Positions 20,393 to 30,456 of a stretch of DNA of 64,000 nt are shown here, one piece after another. This DNA is from Saccharina japonica. Lineage: Eukaryota; Sar; Phaeophyceae; Laminariales; Laminariaceae. The position numbers and the translations under genes are program-made. Every line of letters begins with the position of its first letter. Within the stretch, counting starts at the first letter, position 1. The stretch covers positions 463,807 to 527,806 of the forward strand of contig MEHQ01000031.1 of the NCBI GenBank assembly GCA_008828725.1, read 5' to 3'. The notes below the pieces were generated by a model. It was not told the origin of the DNA. It made no database searches and saw nothing but the letters and a program-made list of their open reading frames with translations.

Positions 20393-22025
20393 ACTTCATT
20401 TCCATGCGTGTCCGTAGTCGTATGATCATAGACCGTCGCATCCCTACAATGCCGGGACGGAACATGTCGGGTTTTCACCGACCAGCGGGGGGGGGGGGCG
20501 TACTCATTTGTTGCTTGCCTTAGTCATTCGACCATTGACCACGCAGTCCTTTCGAGACGGAGCACCGCTTCTACTCCCATCATAGTAGATACACCTCCAA
20601 CAGTTCGGCGCTCAGTGCGCTGTTTCCATATATAACATAGAACACATTTTCTAATATGTTTCTCCTTTCCTGTTTCGCGCTATCTACTTCCTAGGATAGC
20701 GATCTTAGGTGAGGGGGGGCAGGACTGGGGAGTGTACTTCATTTTCATGCATGGCCGCAGTCGTATGACCATAAACCCTCGCATCCCTACAATGCCGGGA
20801 CGGCGCATGTCGGGTTTTCACCGACCAGGCAGACATTGCTAGCACCAAGCGCGAAGCGCCGTGAGGTGTTCGGCGAGCCGCATGAAGGGTGAGCTGCATC
20901 CTACTAAGAACCGCTTGTCAGGCGGACTTGCACATGGATGACAGCTTCAATGAGTGGGGGGGGGGGGTGAGAGGACGACTAACCTACAATTCACAAACCA
21001 AACAAGAAGTTTTCTACGCCTTTCACCAAAGTACACGGCAATTTCAAACATCCGCCGCACATCGTGCAGATAATCGATTCCTACTTCCATCATCCATAAT
21101 TTTTCGGGCAAGATAGATTCCTGATCTTTATAATCTGCATGATTTGTATGATCTGCATGGTTTGTATGATCTGTATGATTTTTATGATTTGTGTGATTTG
21201 TATGATTTGTAAGATCTGTAGCTCATGCTGCCGGGTGAGAACCCTACAATCTGCACGAGCTAACAGACGCATTTCCTGGGTTGGATCTGTCCTGTACAGA
21301 TCCTGCACAATATCTTACAACGGCAGGTTAGGATCCAGATGATCTATCTGTAGATGATCTGTAGATAATATGTCCGACTGGTGCAAACATACACATCCAC
21401 TGGCGCGAGTTCTCAGCGAGAGCTGCCCTAGTTGCCATCTTCACGAAGTTGCCAATATACACAACCACAAAAAATCGTATGGCCATAGACCCTCCCTCGC
21501 ATCCCTACAATGCCTGGACGGAGCACGTCGGGTTTTCACCTGACCAGGAAGGCATTGCTTGCACTTGAAGGGGGGGGAGGAGCTTTGACGCAGCCCCCCC
21601 CTGCTGGCGACGAGCTCAGAAAGCTGGCGCTCTAGACACCTAGAATAATAGGACGTGCCTTGATCCCTAAGAACTGGTTCCACGTATTTGTGCACAAACT
21701 ACTTGGAATTAGTGTGGGATCATGTTTTCAGTTCTGAAATAGTTGATAGGGCATGCCTTAGTTTTGAGGGACCCCCGTCATGCGGCCGAAAATCTCCATT
21801 TTGTTTTTACCAAAATCGCCTTTTACGGCTATAGCACACTGAGTGTTTTTGGACTGACTTTCTTTCCCTTCTTCTTCGGCTCTTCCCCACCCGCTCCCCC
21901 GTCTCCGTCCGCACCCCCCCCACCCACCCACCTCCGCAGTAAACGACGGTGATGGGGTAGAAGTCCTCTCCTCCCCCAGCCGCCCCGGCGCCCTCTTCGG
22001 CCGCCCCTGCGGCAAACTCTGCCAT
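18212..22025 (-). CDS. DENR/TMA22-like translation factor (partial model)
   Basis: Exons recognised, in transcript order: 22025-21932 (start ATG), 19619-19499, 18360-18212. The first exon ends FYPITVVYCG, matching the start of the DENR N-terminal Cys-containing segment. The two later exons form most of a SUI1 domain: RNRRKFVTVVGGLDTFP joined to DVKMKDAAKKIGKQFACGSS and AEEIVIQGDVLMDLPGFLEA. Family knowledge: DENR (yeast Tma22) pairs with MCT-1 (Tma20), binds the 40S subunit in the cytosol and promotes ribosome recycling and reinitiation after upstream ORFs. The linking exon carrying the remaining Cys residues and the C-terminal exon after LEATLK were not found; they may be diverged, tiny or inside the N gap. 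eIF2D is a less likely alternative, since the protein starts directly at the YCG segment. Confidence 0.8.
18430..18550 (-). repeat. C-tailed elements before the DENR acceptor
   Basis: Reverse-orientation copies whose C-run (G-run at about 18438-18460 on +) lies about 80 bp upstream of the SUI1 exon B acceptor. Subtype core ggtcaatggtcaaatgacta with gcaacaaatgagcacgcc. Confidence 0.75.
18540..19000. repeat. Recent duplication, copy 1
   Basis: Near-identical to 20390-20860: both run from the C-tailed core through gacggagcaccgcttctact, ttcggcgctcagtgcgctgt and cttcctaggatagcgatctt to a second core. Only a handful of differences over about 400 bp were noticed. Confidence 0.88.
19005..19145 (-). 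repeat. C-tailed element fragment
   Basis: G-run, tgtactcatgtcgtgcatgg, core, then gggacggagcacgttgggtt and the caggcagacgttgcttgcac end. Confidence 0.8.
19499..19619 (-). CDS. DENR-like, SUI1 domain exon A
   Basis: Reads KDSQARQEGGRGEQRVVIGR, then LSRNRRKFVTVVGGLDTFP, the first strands of the SUI1 fold. A long T-rich tract and ggtag precede it; a second acceptor at 19610-19611 is possible. The donor is gcgagc, a GC-AG intron, and the split Asp codon closes across it. Confidence 0.8.
19670..19785 (+). repeat. GGGGA purine tract
   Basis: About 115 bp of G-rich purine sequence just upstream (in transcript sense) of SUI1 exon A. As C/T on the DENR strand it is a long pyrimidine tract before the acceptor; as G on + it could form G-quadruplexes. 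Confidence 0.85.
20045..20135. repeat. GACGAAATCCTCGATCTCAC family copy
   Basis: Contains cactcagcttgcaacgatga then tttcgactaaaaccctcgat and cacagcagttgt. Diverged relatives occur at 36840-36960, 40120-40230, 41998-42140, 42400-42545, 46790-46915, 49495-49570 and 49990-50060. Confidence 0.6.
20328..20391 (+). repeat. 64-base poly-G tract
   Basis: Uninterrupted G run directly joined to gtacttcatttccatgcgtg, i.e. the C-run tail of a reverse-oriented C-tailed element. Exact length may be an assembly estimate. Confidence 0.9.
20390..20960 (-). repeat. Recent duplication, copy 2, with fuller 5' part
   Basis: Matches 18540-19000 and extends through gaagcgccgtgaggtgttcg and gaaccgcttgtcaggcggac, sequence also found at 54950-55050 and 58975-59080. 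This shows a longer parent element. Confidence 0.85.
21120..21240 (+). repeat. TGATTTGTATGATCTG minisatellite
   Basis: About twelve degenerate 10-bp units, related to 9135-9440. Confidence 0.85.
21470..21575 (-). repeat. C-tailed element fragment
   Basis: aatcgtatggccatagaccc, then the gggacggagcacgtcgggtt-type interior and ggcattgcttgcac. Lacks a long G-run. Confidence 0.7.
21664..21745. mobile_element. TTAA-type MITE copy, decayed ends
   Basis: taagaactggttccacgtat to gttttcagttctgaaatagt; family core intact. Confidence 0.65.
21932..22025 (-). CDS. DENR-like, exon 1 with start codon
   Basis: ATG at 22025-22023, a Gly/Ala/Glu-rich N terminus, then DFYPITVVYCG and one base of the next codon before donor gtgggt. 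The start is chosen because the N terminus is short, as in the family, and no other in-frame Met is near. A CAG repeat and an overlapping upstream ORF precede it. Confidence 0.78.
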
Positions 22026-22079
22026 GTCTCTTCACCGCCTTCCCCCCAGCCCCCTCGAGGAAGCGCCTCTGCCGCCGCC

Positions 22080-22083
<4 letters not shown>

Positions 22084-22122
<39 letters not shown>
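22084..22122 (-). repeat. (CAG)13 in presumed DENR 5' UTR
   Basis: Thirteen CTG units on +, CAG on the DENR sense strand, 59-97 bp upstream of the start codon. Confidence 0.93.
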
Positions 22123-22123
<1 letters not shown>

Positions 22124-22194
22124 ATCTGCCGCTGCTGTTGCTGTTCTAAATTACCTGCTGGCATACATATTGTGTAACAGGGCGCCATTTATTG

Positions 22195-22345
22195 TTTGTT
22201 TTTGTTTGTGTTGTGTGTTCGTTTCGTTTCTTGTGTGTGCGTTTCATTTCTTGTGAGTGCGTTTTGTTTCTTGTGAGTGCATTTTATTTGTTGAGTGCAT
22301 TTTATTTCTTGTTGTGGTATTTCATTTCTTGATGTGTGTTTTGAA
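22195..22345 (+). repeat. TTTCTTGTGAGTGCGTTT minisatellite
   Basis: Six to seven degenerate units of about 22 bp. Confidence 0.85.
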
Positions 22346-22549
22346 CGGAAATAAGCTGTCCGCGCGTTCCCTTGCACAGAAGCAGCAGCAGCAGCTGCAA
22401 TCAGTAGTTACCGTCTCATGAGGGCTGGCGAGTGCGTTGCAATACGACGTTTCCATTACTTCTGATTGCCTTGGAAATTGCTGTTTTCGCTACGCGCTGC
22501 TGTTGTATATATTATACTCCCAAATCGAGCTGCGACGTGTAACCATTAG

Positions 22550-22830
22550 TGTTGCATATCGATATCGGGATCAAGATCGATACGATATCGATACAATCTA
22601 GAAGAAAAAATCGATAACATATCGATATTTGATACCGTACATCGAAGCTTAAGCTTTCGTTCAGTGTCAGCATACACCACACGGGGACGGCAGCGGATGG
22701 AGGGCAATACGCGTTCGATATGTATATACGATATATCGAAAGTTCGATATATCAAATATATACATACGATATATATACATATCGAAGTTCGATACTTCAA
22801 TATATCAAATATACACGATATATTTATTTT
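22550..22830. repeat. ATCGATA / TATCGAA low-complexity block
   Basis: Dense palindromic atcgatatcg, gatatatcgaagttcgat and atatatacat motifs. No gene. Confidence 0.75.
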
Positions 22831-23000
22831 TAACCCTACGTAGGAGGGAAGAAAGTACTGAAATCTTCTCGCGATAAAAATGCAAGGCAAGAACCGTAGT
22901 GGGGGAGGAGGGAGAAGAGCCTACTCTGTGACCCCGGATCTGAGTTACGACTATTATATACATACGAAGTACGTGGGAAGGAGAGAGAAAGGAAGGGTGG
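22820..23000 (+). mobile_element. SINE-like body fragment
   Basis: aaatcttctcgcgataaaaa, tgcaaggcaagaaccgtagt and gaccccggatctgagttacg; no head seen. Confidence 0.75.
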
Positions 23001-24784
23001 ACGTAATGAATGGGATGGAAACAAGAAAAAAGAACAAGAAAAAGTGGTGCGATATGCTGCTCCAACACATTCCGGGCGAGGCCCACATTTTGAGTACGTT
23101 GACATGTTGACCGATATATACTGTACCGCCGTACTCGTTTATATATGTCCAAAATAAAACGGTCTCCTGCGGGGGGCAGCACCTCGCCTCGCCTTCGGCT
23201 CGTGGTGCGGGGGTGCTCGTGGCGCGGGGGCGCCCCACGGCCTCCGGCTCGCGCACCACGAGCTGGCCACCTATTTCCAGCCCTGGTTGCAATTAGTGCT
23301 GCAGTTCGAAAATTGAAATTAGGTGCGTGCGCATCCCCTATATCTACTGATGCTGCATTACCGCCGTACAATACGTACAGGGCAGTTTTGGTTTCTTTTT
23401 CTGTCTCACAGTCTGTGACCACAGAATTTGTATCTGCTCTCTAGGATTAGGAATCAGGACAGACACTGGGTGTACTGATGTAGTCGCTCGTGGGTAGAAA
23501 GAACGAGTTTAATGTGAAGAAAACACACACACAATACAATGTCAGAGAGCTTGCTGCACGTTCGTACAAAGCCATTGTATTACGATGCCCGGCACTGGTG
23601 TTGTTGTACCTGGTACGTATGCGACTCGACACTTCGACACGAGCAACCGGTATATATGATGATGTTATTTGTGTACGATAGTAAATTTAGTCATGCATCA
23701 CGGGATTGTTGCAGGAAGAACACCTCTCGTCCAGCAGGAGAGGTGAGGTCTGTTCCAGGTACGAGGCACGATACGTACAATGGGGGCAGCAGTAGAGTTC
23801 GAGAATTCGACTCACTATTAGTATAAAGGGTCTGCGCAATACCACCACTATGCTGCAGGCAACTGCTGTACTTACAGCAGCAGCAGTAGCTTTGATTATT
23901 CCTGCTGCGGGCAGCAGGAGAACATTAGGACGTTCATTCGGCCGGAGACTGATATGCAGGCAAGCGCAGGCAGGTGCAGCAGTCTGCCGGCACGCAGTGG
24001 AGAGGACGCGGGTCTGATCTATCAACGTATACCCTGTAAACACGACGGCTGGTACGTACTGGTACCGCTGGGTGTGTAGTGTACTTGGTACTAAACGCAG
24101 CAGCAGCAAAAGCAACCAGCCAACACCACAAGTTTCAGAGTCAGTAATGTGAACATTACTGGGGCACAAAGTCAACAGCTGTGCCCACTCTTCACGTGGC
24201 CAAAGTCTGGCTAACACGAGGGAGACGGCTCACTTGAGGAAGCAGGTTGCAGCGAGTCACTGTCCAAGCAAAGTGCTGGGGATACGGCAACCAAAGGTGT
24301 TCCATTAAATATGGAGGCGGCTGTAGGAAGGGTAGGGTAACGACGACTATAGTTATAGCGCGCAGAGAGGTTGCCCTGCACGCGGGTCCCAGTGACACTT
24401 TGCCACGATTGATATCATCGTGATCGTTTGATGCGGTCCTACAGCAGTACGAGTACGTACTATCAATGCTATTGTGTAGTTCGAGTACCCTGAATAAAAT
24501 ATATTACCTGTAGTACTTTCCACGATCAACGGCCACAGCGTGAACGGTCTGAAGCCCCGACCCACTCCCCGCCGCCCCGCCTGTCTGTGAAGTTTTGTGA
24601 TAATAGCACTCGTACGACATTCAATCCGAATCAATAATCAATCAGTCGTAGTATGAACTACTGCTGCTGCTGCTGCTGGATGATACTGCTACGACGTACC
24701 AGAAACTGCACTACTACTACCGTGTGTCNGGGGATTACTAAAAAAAGATGGAATTAGACCTCGAAACAGAGTTGAAAGGCAGGG

Positions 24785-24900
24785 GATTTGGGAAATTAAA
24801 TAATTTCCGCGACAGAGCCCAGTAACTAAAGTCACTGGGAATGGGAAATTAAATAATTTCCGCGACAGAGCCCAGTAACTAAAGTCACTGGGAATATTGG
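24785..24900 (+). repeat. 53-bp tandem duplication
   Basis: Two identical units of gggaaattaaataatttccg, cgacagagcccagtaactaa, agtcactggga. Each unit contains the internal palindrome ggaaattaaataatttcc. Confidence 0.92.
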
Positions 24901-26959
24901 GAGCCAGCGCGATTTCCTCAGTTCTTGGCGCGCAGACCAGACAGAGATAGCAGGCGATTCTGGCCGCAGCAGCCCTTCTTTCTTCTCGCGCAACGTACCA
25001 CACGGACCCGATCGTCAGTGCAAGAGACAGGTCAGTTCGTTGGCACTCGCGAGTGCACTAGGAGGAGTCGGTGACGAATCTAGAAAGTAGTGCTGCAGCC
25101 CGAAACGAAGCCAACATGTGTAACTTTGGGTGAGTGGCGTTGTCAGCTCCTCGTGTAGAGTGTGCAAGAGGGTAGATGTTGCTGCATGAGGCATATGCTG
25201 GCAAGCATGTATCATGCGTGGCTCCTATACACGGCAGGCGCACGCACATGCCCCACGGTCCACTGGTTCGGGCAAACACGGACGCGTGAGAGTGGATGGG
25301 CCTCCGTGACATTTTGCGGCATCATTTACAATTTGTGGACTGCTGTCGTATGATAGGATATGATACGTCGTGCTTACGTACAGGCCCGCAGGCACCCATA
25401 CAGCAGTAGTAGCCGCCCCAACAGCAGCAGCAAATCGTACTCGTAGGAGGTGGGTGGTGCTGCCCTACTCAAGTGCCTGCTGGTGTTTCCGGGTAGTATT
25501 CCCGTGACAGTACGAGTAGCGCTCGGGTGTTGAAGTTTTTGGGATGTCACTCTTGCCTGGCACGGCCGCGAGTCGGTGTCGGCGACCGGCGGCTTCGCGA
25601 ACAGGGACGACTTCCGATTTTTTAGCGCTTCAACGTCACCACCGCTCGTCCTCGCCGAAGACTGCTGCTGCTGCGTGCCAAATCCAACCCAAATTGCACA
25701 GCTTTACTGCGGTATATACCTCAGCCGTAGTACGAGCAGCAGCAGCAGCAGCAGCAGTAGCAGCAGTAGCAGCAGCGGCGATGGCGGCAGAAGTAGTACG
25801 AGGCTGGTGGCCGTTTCGACCGCGACCGAGCCGCCACTCCGAACAAAAATTCTACGCAGCTCCCAAAGTTGAGAATCTACTATTCAATCGGTTGAACTCA
25901 CAGCTTACGTATTTATAACAATTTTATTTAATCCGTTCTCATTGTCATTGTCTTCTACTGGTGTACAGCCTAACGCAATTCCAGGTACCATTTTACAAAG
26001 CACTACGATACACCAGTACGTATATATGATACAAGGGGCAGCAGTCGTGGTCCCGGTATAGGGGTTTGGTGCAGGGCGTAAAATAGGCGCCCGGCTCGTG
26101 GTGCGGCCGGAGGCCGTTTTTTTCACCATGTATGCGTCAATATACTCAAAATGTGCCTCTAACCCGCTCGGTTTAGCTGTTTGAGGCCTCTGCTTCGTCC
26201 TCAGGCAGAGGAAACCAGCTGAGACGAAACCCACACAACAACAAAAAAACAAAACAAAAAAAATCGCCTGCGGTTGCCTGCGGCGAAAAGCACGCCCAAA
26301 CAGACTGCGGCGCAGTCGCTTGTGGCGAAAAAGGACCCGCACATGTTTTCCCTCCTATAATCTATAATTCGGCGAAAAAAGGTGCGGCACATAGAAAAAG
26401 CGTGATGCGGCAAGCCGCACCATGCCTTCGGTACGTGTTGAAAAAAACGGGATTTACGTACGACGAAAAGGTGCCACCTATTTTACGCCCTGGTTCGGTG
26501 ATTCGCGAAACTCCCTACCCACGTACCTGGTACCAGGTACCTGGTACCAGGTACCACAGGTACACCGAGGGTGCTCGACAAAAAGAGAAAACGACCTACA
26601 CCCTACACCCCTTCCCAGTGTCAAAATGAAAAACAAACGAGTTCGTTGGGGTTTCTGGCCGAAATTACGAAAAGCGAGTTTTTTCATATTTGTATTTTAC
26701 TTGGTTTTAGCGTACCCCCCTGTCTGGGTCTCGAAAATGGGTAGTGGGGTGCCGAGATTTTTTTTTCGGGTACCCCTGGCCCCTGGGTACACTCATATAT
26801 TTATGAGGCGCTTCGCTCCGCGGCTCGCTCAGGAAGGAAAAATACTGTAGGACAACAAACTTTGACGTGGACAGAGGTCCATGATTGAAGGTGCAAACTG
26901 GTGGCTTGCCACTGCCAAGATGCCGTGCTCCAGGAAAACAACTCGGACGCCACATGCAT

Positions 26960-27310
26960 GAGCATGTGCTTGCTTTCTAAAATGGACGTCTCTGGTGAGA
27001 AAATTATCGAGTATGTTTGGTACTGCTGTACTCCCGAGTACTGAGAGTTTTGCTGTGTTGGCGGCCTAAATACTGCGAGTACTGGGAGTATGAGCACTGA
27101 GGCCCAAATAGTGCGAGTACTGGCACTATGAGCAGTACGTACAGAAGCCCGATTACAAGCAGTACACGCAGTACAATCATCCGAGATACTTGCAGTACTC
27201 AATCGTGCCCGTATCAACCCCGGAATACTGCGAGCACTCGGGATACGCGCAGTACATAAACCCGAAATACTGCGAGTGGACAAGTACCTGCGGTATTTTA
27301 TCTCGAAAAT
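26960..27310 (+). repeat. AATACTGCGAGTACTGG minisatellite
   Basis: Degenerate units of roughly 30 bp each built round tactgcgagtac; a Tyr-rich reading frame across 27115-27330 is a by-product. Confidence 0.8.
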
Positions 27311-27866
27311 ACTTTAGTTCACTCCCAGGTACTGGAAGCTGGTGTACTTCTCTGTGTTGTTCCGGCGAGCGCTCTTTCTTTGAGTTGCACACTGCGCATG
27401 TATGAGTATGTACAGTCGTGGTCCCGCAATTGTGCGGGCCGCATAGTGGGGGGTCCCGCAATGGTTTGGTCAAAATCGCGTGTCACGAGCCGTCCTATTG
27501 CGGGACCGGTCCTCCAATAGCGCGGGAACCGCACTTTAATAGTGGGGCTGTCACGCCTCCATGTCACTACGTACGGCATGTCAGTACACCTGTGCAGGAC
27601 AGCAGTTGTACTGCTGTTCTACAACAATACACCTATTGTTGTACTTTACGTCATGGCTAGCTTCGCGTGATAACGGAGGATGCCGCATGTTTCGCCCGGC
27701 GCTCCCTTCCAGCTGAACAGCTCTCTGACTATGATGTGTTATTCAGCAGAACAGCTCTCTGGCTATGATGTATTGCTCTACGATGCACACAGTTATCCAT
27801 ATACTACCATGATCGTGCGGTAACGCACTATTTAGGCTCCCAAGCAGTAGTGGACAGACACTGTTA

Positions 27867-28019
27867 GTGGATCTTCCTAAGGTAGCTAATTAGGCACTCT
27901 GATTGGCCAAGCAAGCACTGACCACTGGCATAGGGTTCGGGTTCGGGTTAGGGTTAGCGTTCGATCTGAGGGTCAACATTACTACTACCAAGACAAATAC
28001 CCCCATTTTAAAGATCCAC
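27867..28019. mobile_element. 153-bp MITE with GTGGATCTT ends
   Basis: Perfect 9-bp terminal inverted repeat (27867-27875 and 28011-28019). Interior has ctaaggtagctaattaggca and a TTAGGG-type tract (27938-27957). Confidence 0.8.
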
Positions 28020-28189
28020 TATCACCCTTTGTCCACCCCTCCTCCCAAGAGAGTGCGGTACCGCACTATCCCGCGATAATGCGGGTTCCTGCAATAGTGT
28101 GCGGTCACAGTCGTCTCGCGACCCACTGCACTACTGCGGGACCACGACTGTATTATATATACGAAGAATTGTGGAGGATAGGATACGTA

Positions 28190-28770
28190 GACACCGAACC
28201 TCTGATAACAAATGCCAACCATGAGGATAAGTCAACCAACGTCCGCTCCACGAGACCTGCCATCATTAATGGTCTTCATAATGGTTGGCGTTCGGGAGGA
28301 CAAAGCCCGAACACTTCCTGGGAGCAAAGGGTCCTCTAAAATGGAGGCCGGCTCTCACTCTCTCACTTCATCTTACAGGATCTCTTCTTGCGAGACGCGA
28401 GGGAGGTCTTGTAGAGGCACCTCCTTGCCACATATCACCGAAGAAATTTTGCGCGTCAAGGCCTCGGCCAAACCTTGTCCAAGACCCCGACATCATCAAA
28501 CGGAGGCGACCTCTATATTGGCGTCGACGACTATTAACATCTGAACTCGCAAAGCAAATCAGATGATGGGAAAGAAGCAACACGGCGAAACGTACGCCAA
28601 AGCGGCAGCCGGGGCTACCCGCCCGACGGTACCTGTGACGGCGACTGCCGTAGCGCTTTCCAACCTGGGAGCCCCGTCTAGCTCGGCCGCGCCCAGCACC
28701 CCCCCCCCCCTGCTCAGACACAGAGTAGGGGGACGCCGGCCACCCGCACCACAGCAGTCTATCCTATAGG
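28190..28770 (+). pseudogene. Decayed dispersed coding-like repeat, copy 1
   Basis: Shares long blocks with 40560-41400 in opposite orientation: ccaaccttgtccaagacccc-like, aggcgacctctatattggcg, cgtcgacgactat. Read in one frame both copies give RRRPLYWRRRL, and a following frame rich in Ala/Thr/Pro. It may be a remnant of a retroelement gag-like region; no domain is recognised. A truncated third piece lies at 28765-28915. Confidence 0.45.
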
Positions 28771-29679
28771 GTCTCTTCTTGCGAGACGCGAGGAAGGTCT
28801 TGTAGAGGCGCCTACCTCCTTGCCACGTATCAACGAAGAAATCTGCGCGTCAAGGCCTCAGCCAAATCTGCCCCAAGACCCCGACATCGTCAGCGGAGGC
28901 GACCTCTGTAGAATGCTTTGTACTTTGTACTCCTCCTGTACTTTCGTGCGTAAGCCTCGTACTGTACTCCAACAATCATATAGGACACGTAGGTAACACT
29001 ATCAAGAGTGGTTGATGCAGTTGTTGAGCAATTATTATTGCGTTTTTTCCCCGATACCAATGTTTGAATTCATCAATTCCGTTACGCGGCGGTTACTATT
29101 CAGTATTCAGTACTGAGAGTCCACCGTCAGCCAAACATGTCAGGAGACGGGCAACCGTCAAGCCGGCAGCCAGCCAAGGGCGTCCGTCAAGGCATTTCCA
29201 TCCGTCTAGACGGATTGTCCCCTATCCCCGCAGGAACAAGCGTCCCACGTTCCATGTTGAAACCCCTACATGTGTTTTCGCATTTTTTATTTTGTGTACC
29301 TCTTGCTGCGTGCCAGCACCAGAGCACCAGCACAGCAAGCACACCATCAACTTTTACCGAGGCAGACCATAGTAGACAATCAACAGTCAGTACAAAGTAA
29401 ATATAGCCTTTCAATAATATGGCGAGGGTTTTTCCATAAACATGGGATTTTTGCTCCCTGTCCCCGGATTTTTGCCGTCGAAGCACGCGTCCGTCCGTCA
29501 AGGGGGAAAAGTGCCGTCTCCTGACATATTTACCGTCAACCCTTCGACCGCTCCTGAGTCCGATGGTTGTGAGAGCCGCATTATTGGCTAAACTGTTTTG
29601 CCGTTTGTCGAATAATAAGGCGTTTCATGCCCTGATCGTCTATTCATAGCGGTACCCTCGAATGCTACAATACAAGAAA

Positions 29680-30010
29680 AGTTGTTTATGGGGTTCAAAT
29701 CTCACGTGGGTAGGATTTTTGAGTTGTATTTGCAGAAAAAAAAGAAAAAAAAGAAAACGGAATCAACTGCTGAGAGCGCCTGGTAGAGTGGGTAGGCGCA
29801 AGTCGATGCGAGTCGACGAGGGAAGAAAGGGCTGGAGTCTTCTCGCGATAAAAATGCAAGGCAAGAACCGTAGTGGGGAGGAGGGAGAAGAGCCCACTTT
29901 GTGCCCCCGGGTCTGAGTTACGACTATTGATATGAAGGAGAGAGAAAAGGAGGGCGAAGATAATAAATGGGAAGATACCACCACCAACATCACATATCTT
30001 TTCACCTCCT
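29680..30010 (+). mobile_element. SINE-like retroposon
   Basis: ggggttcaaatctcacgtgg (B-box-like, 29690-29710), A-rich junction, gctgagagcgcctggtagag, tcgcgataaaaatgcaaggc, gggtctgagttacgactatt. Head, body and tail in + orientation. Confidence 0.78.
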
Positions 30011-30234
30011 ATGCCCGCTACGTACATATCCTGCGAGCTGGGAGTCCACGGTCCATATTTCATATTTCATACAGTAGGTAGCCCCTTTTAAGGGACCCCC
30101 TATTGATACTGCCTTCGAGGGTTGGAGGTCCCTTGTATACTGTACCGACGTCCTTTATCAGAGTTCGTACCGGGCCCTTATAATCAATACCTGGTAGTGG
30201 GCTAAAACGGTTTGTGTGTGTGTTGTTCACAATA

Positions 30235-30400
30235 AACCGCTCTTCCTATCCGTGGACATCCGGCACACCTATTAATAGTGTCCGTGCCGATTCTTCATCC
30301 CAAGAGAGATACAAGCTCTGTGGTCACAAAACCACGACACAGAGATACTACAGTAGTACATTGTAATGCAGTATTCATAGTAAGCAGGGTAGACATGCTA
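30235..30400 (+). repeat. Dispersed R1 repeat with TATTAATAG insertion
   Basis: Contains catccggcacac, TATTAATAG, tgtccgtgccgattcttcat and agagagatacaagctctgtg. Other copies: 23380-23530, 41570-41740, 43320-43490, 45380-45500, 50290-50480. Confidence 0.75.
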
Positions 30401-30456
30401 GCAATCCAGATGCGTTAAAAGAGAGTGATAGCGAAAGACGTATATAAGACGACCTG

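Noticed and set aside
22540..22830. CRISPR-like or origin-like palindromic array
   Set aside because: The ATCGATA/TATCGAA motifs are irregular low-complexity sequence without constant repeats and spacers.
24692..24900. Assembly gap at the single N
   Set aside because: One ambiguous base (24728) only; the nearby 53-bp duplication may be real or an assembly slip and is listed simply as a repeat.
25544..25918. 124-codon frame with a poly-Ala stretch
   Set aside because: Driven by an AGC trinucleotide run; no splice context or recognised domain.
26801..27473. Tyr/Cys-rich frame (EYCEHSGYAQY) resembling a DENR Cys motif
   Set aside because: It is on the wrong strand and produced by the tactgcgagtac minisatellite.
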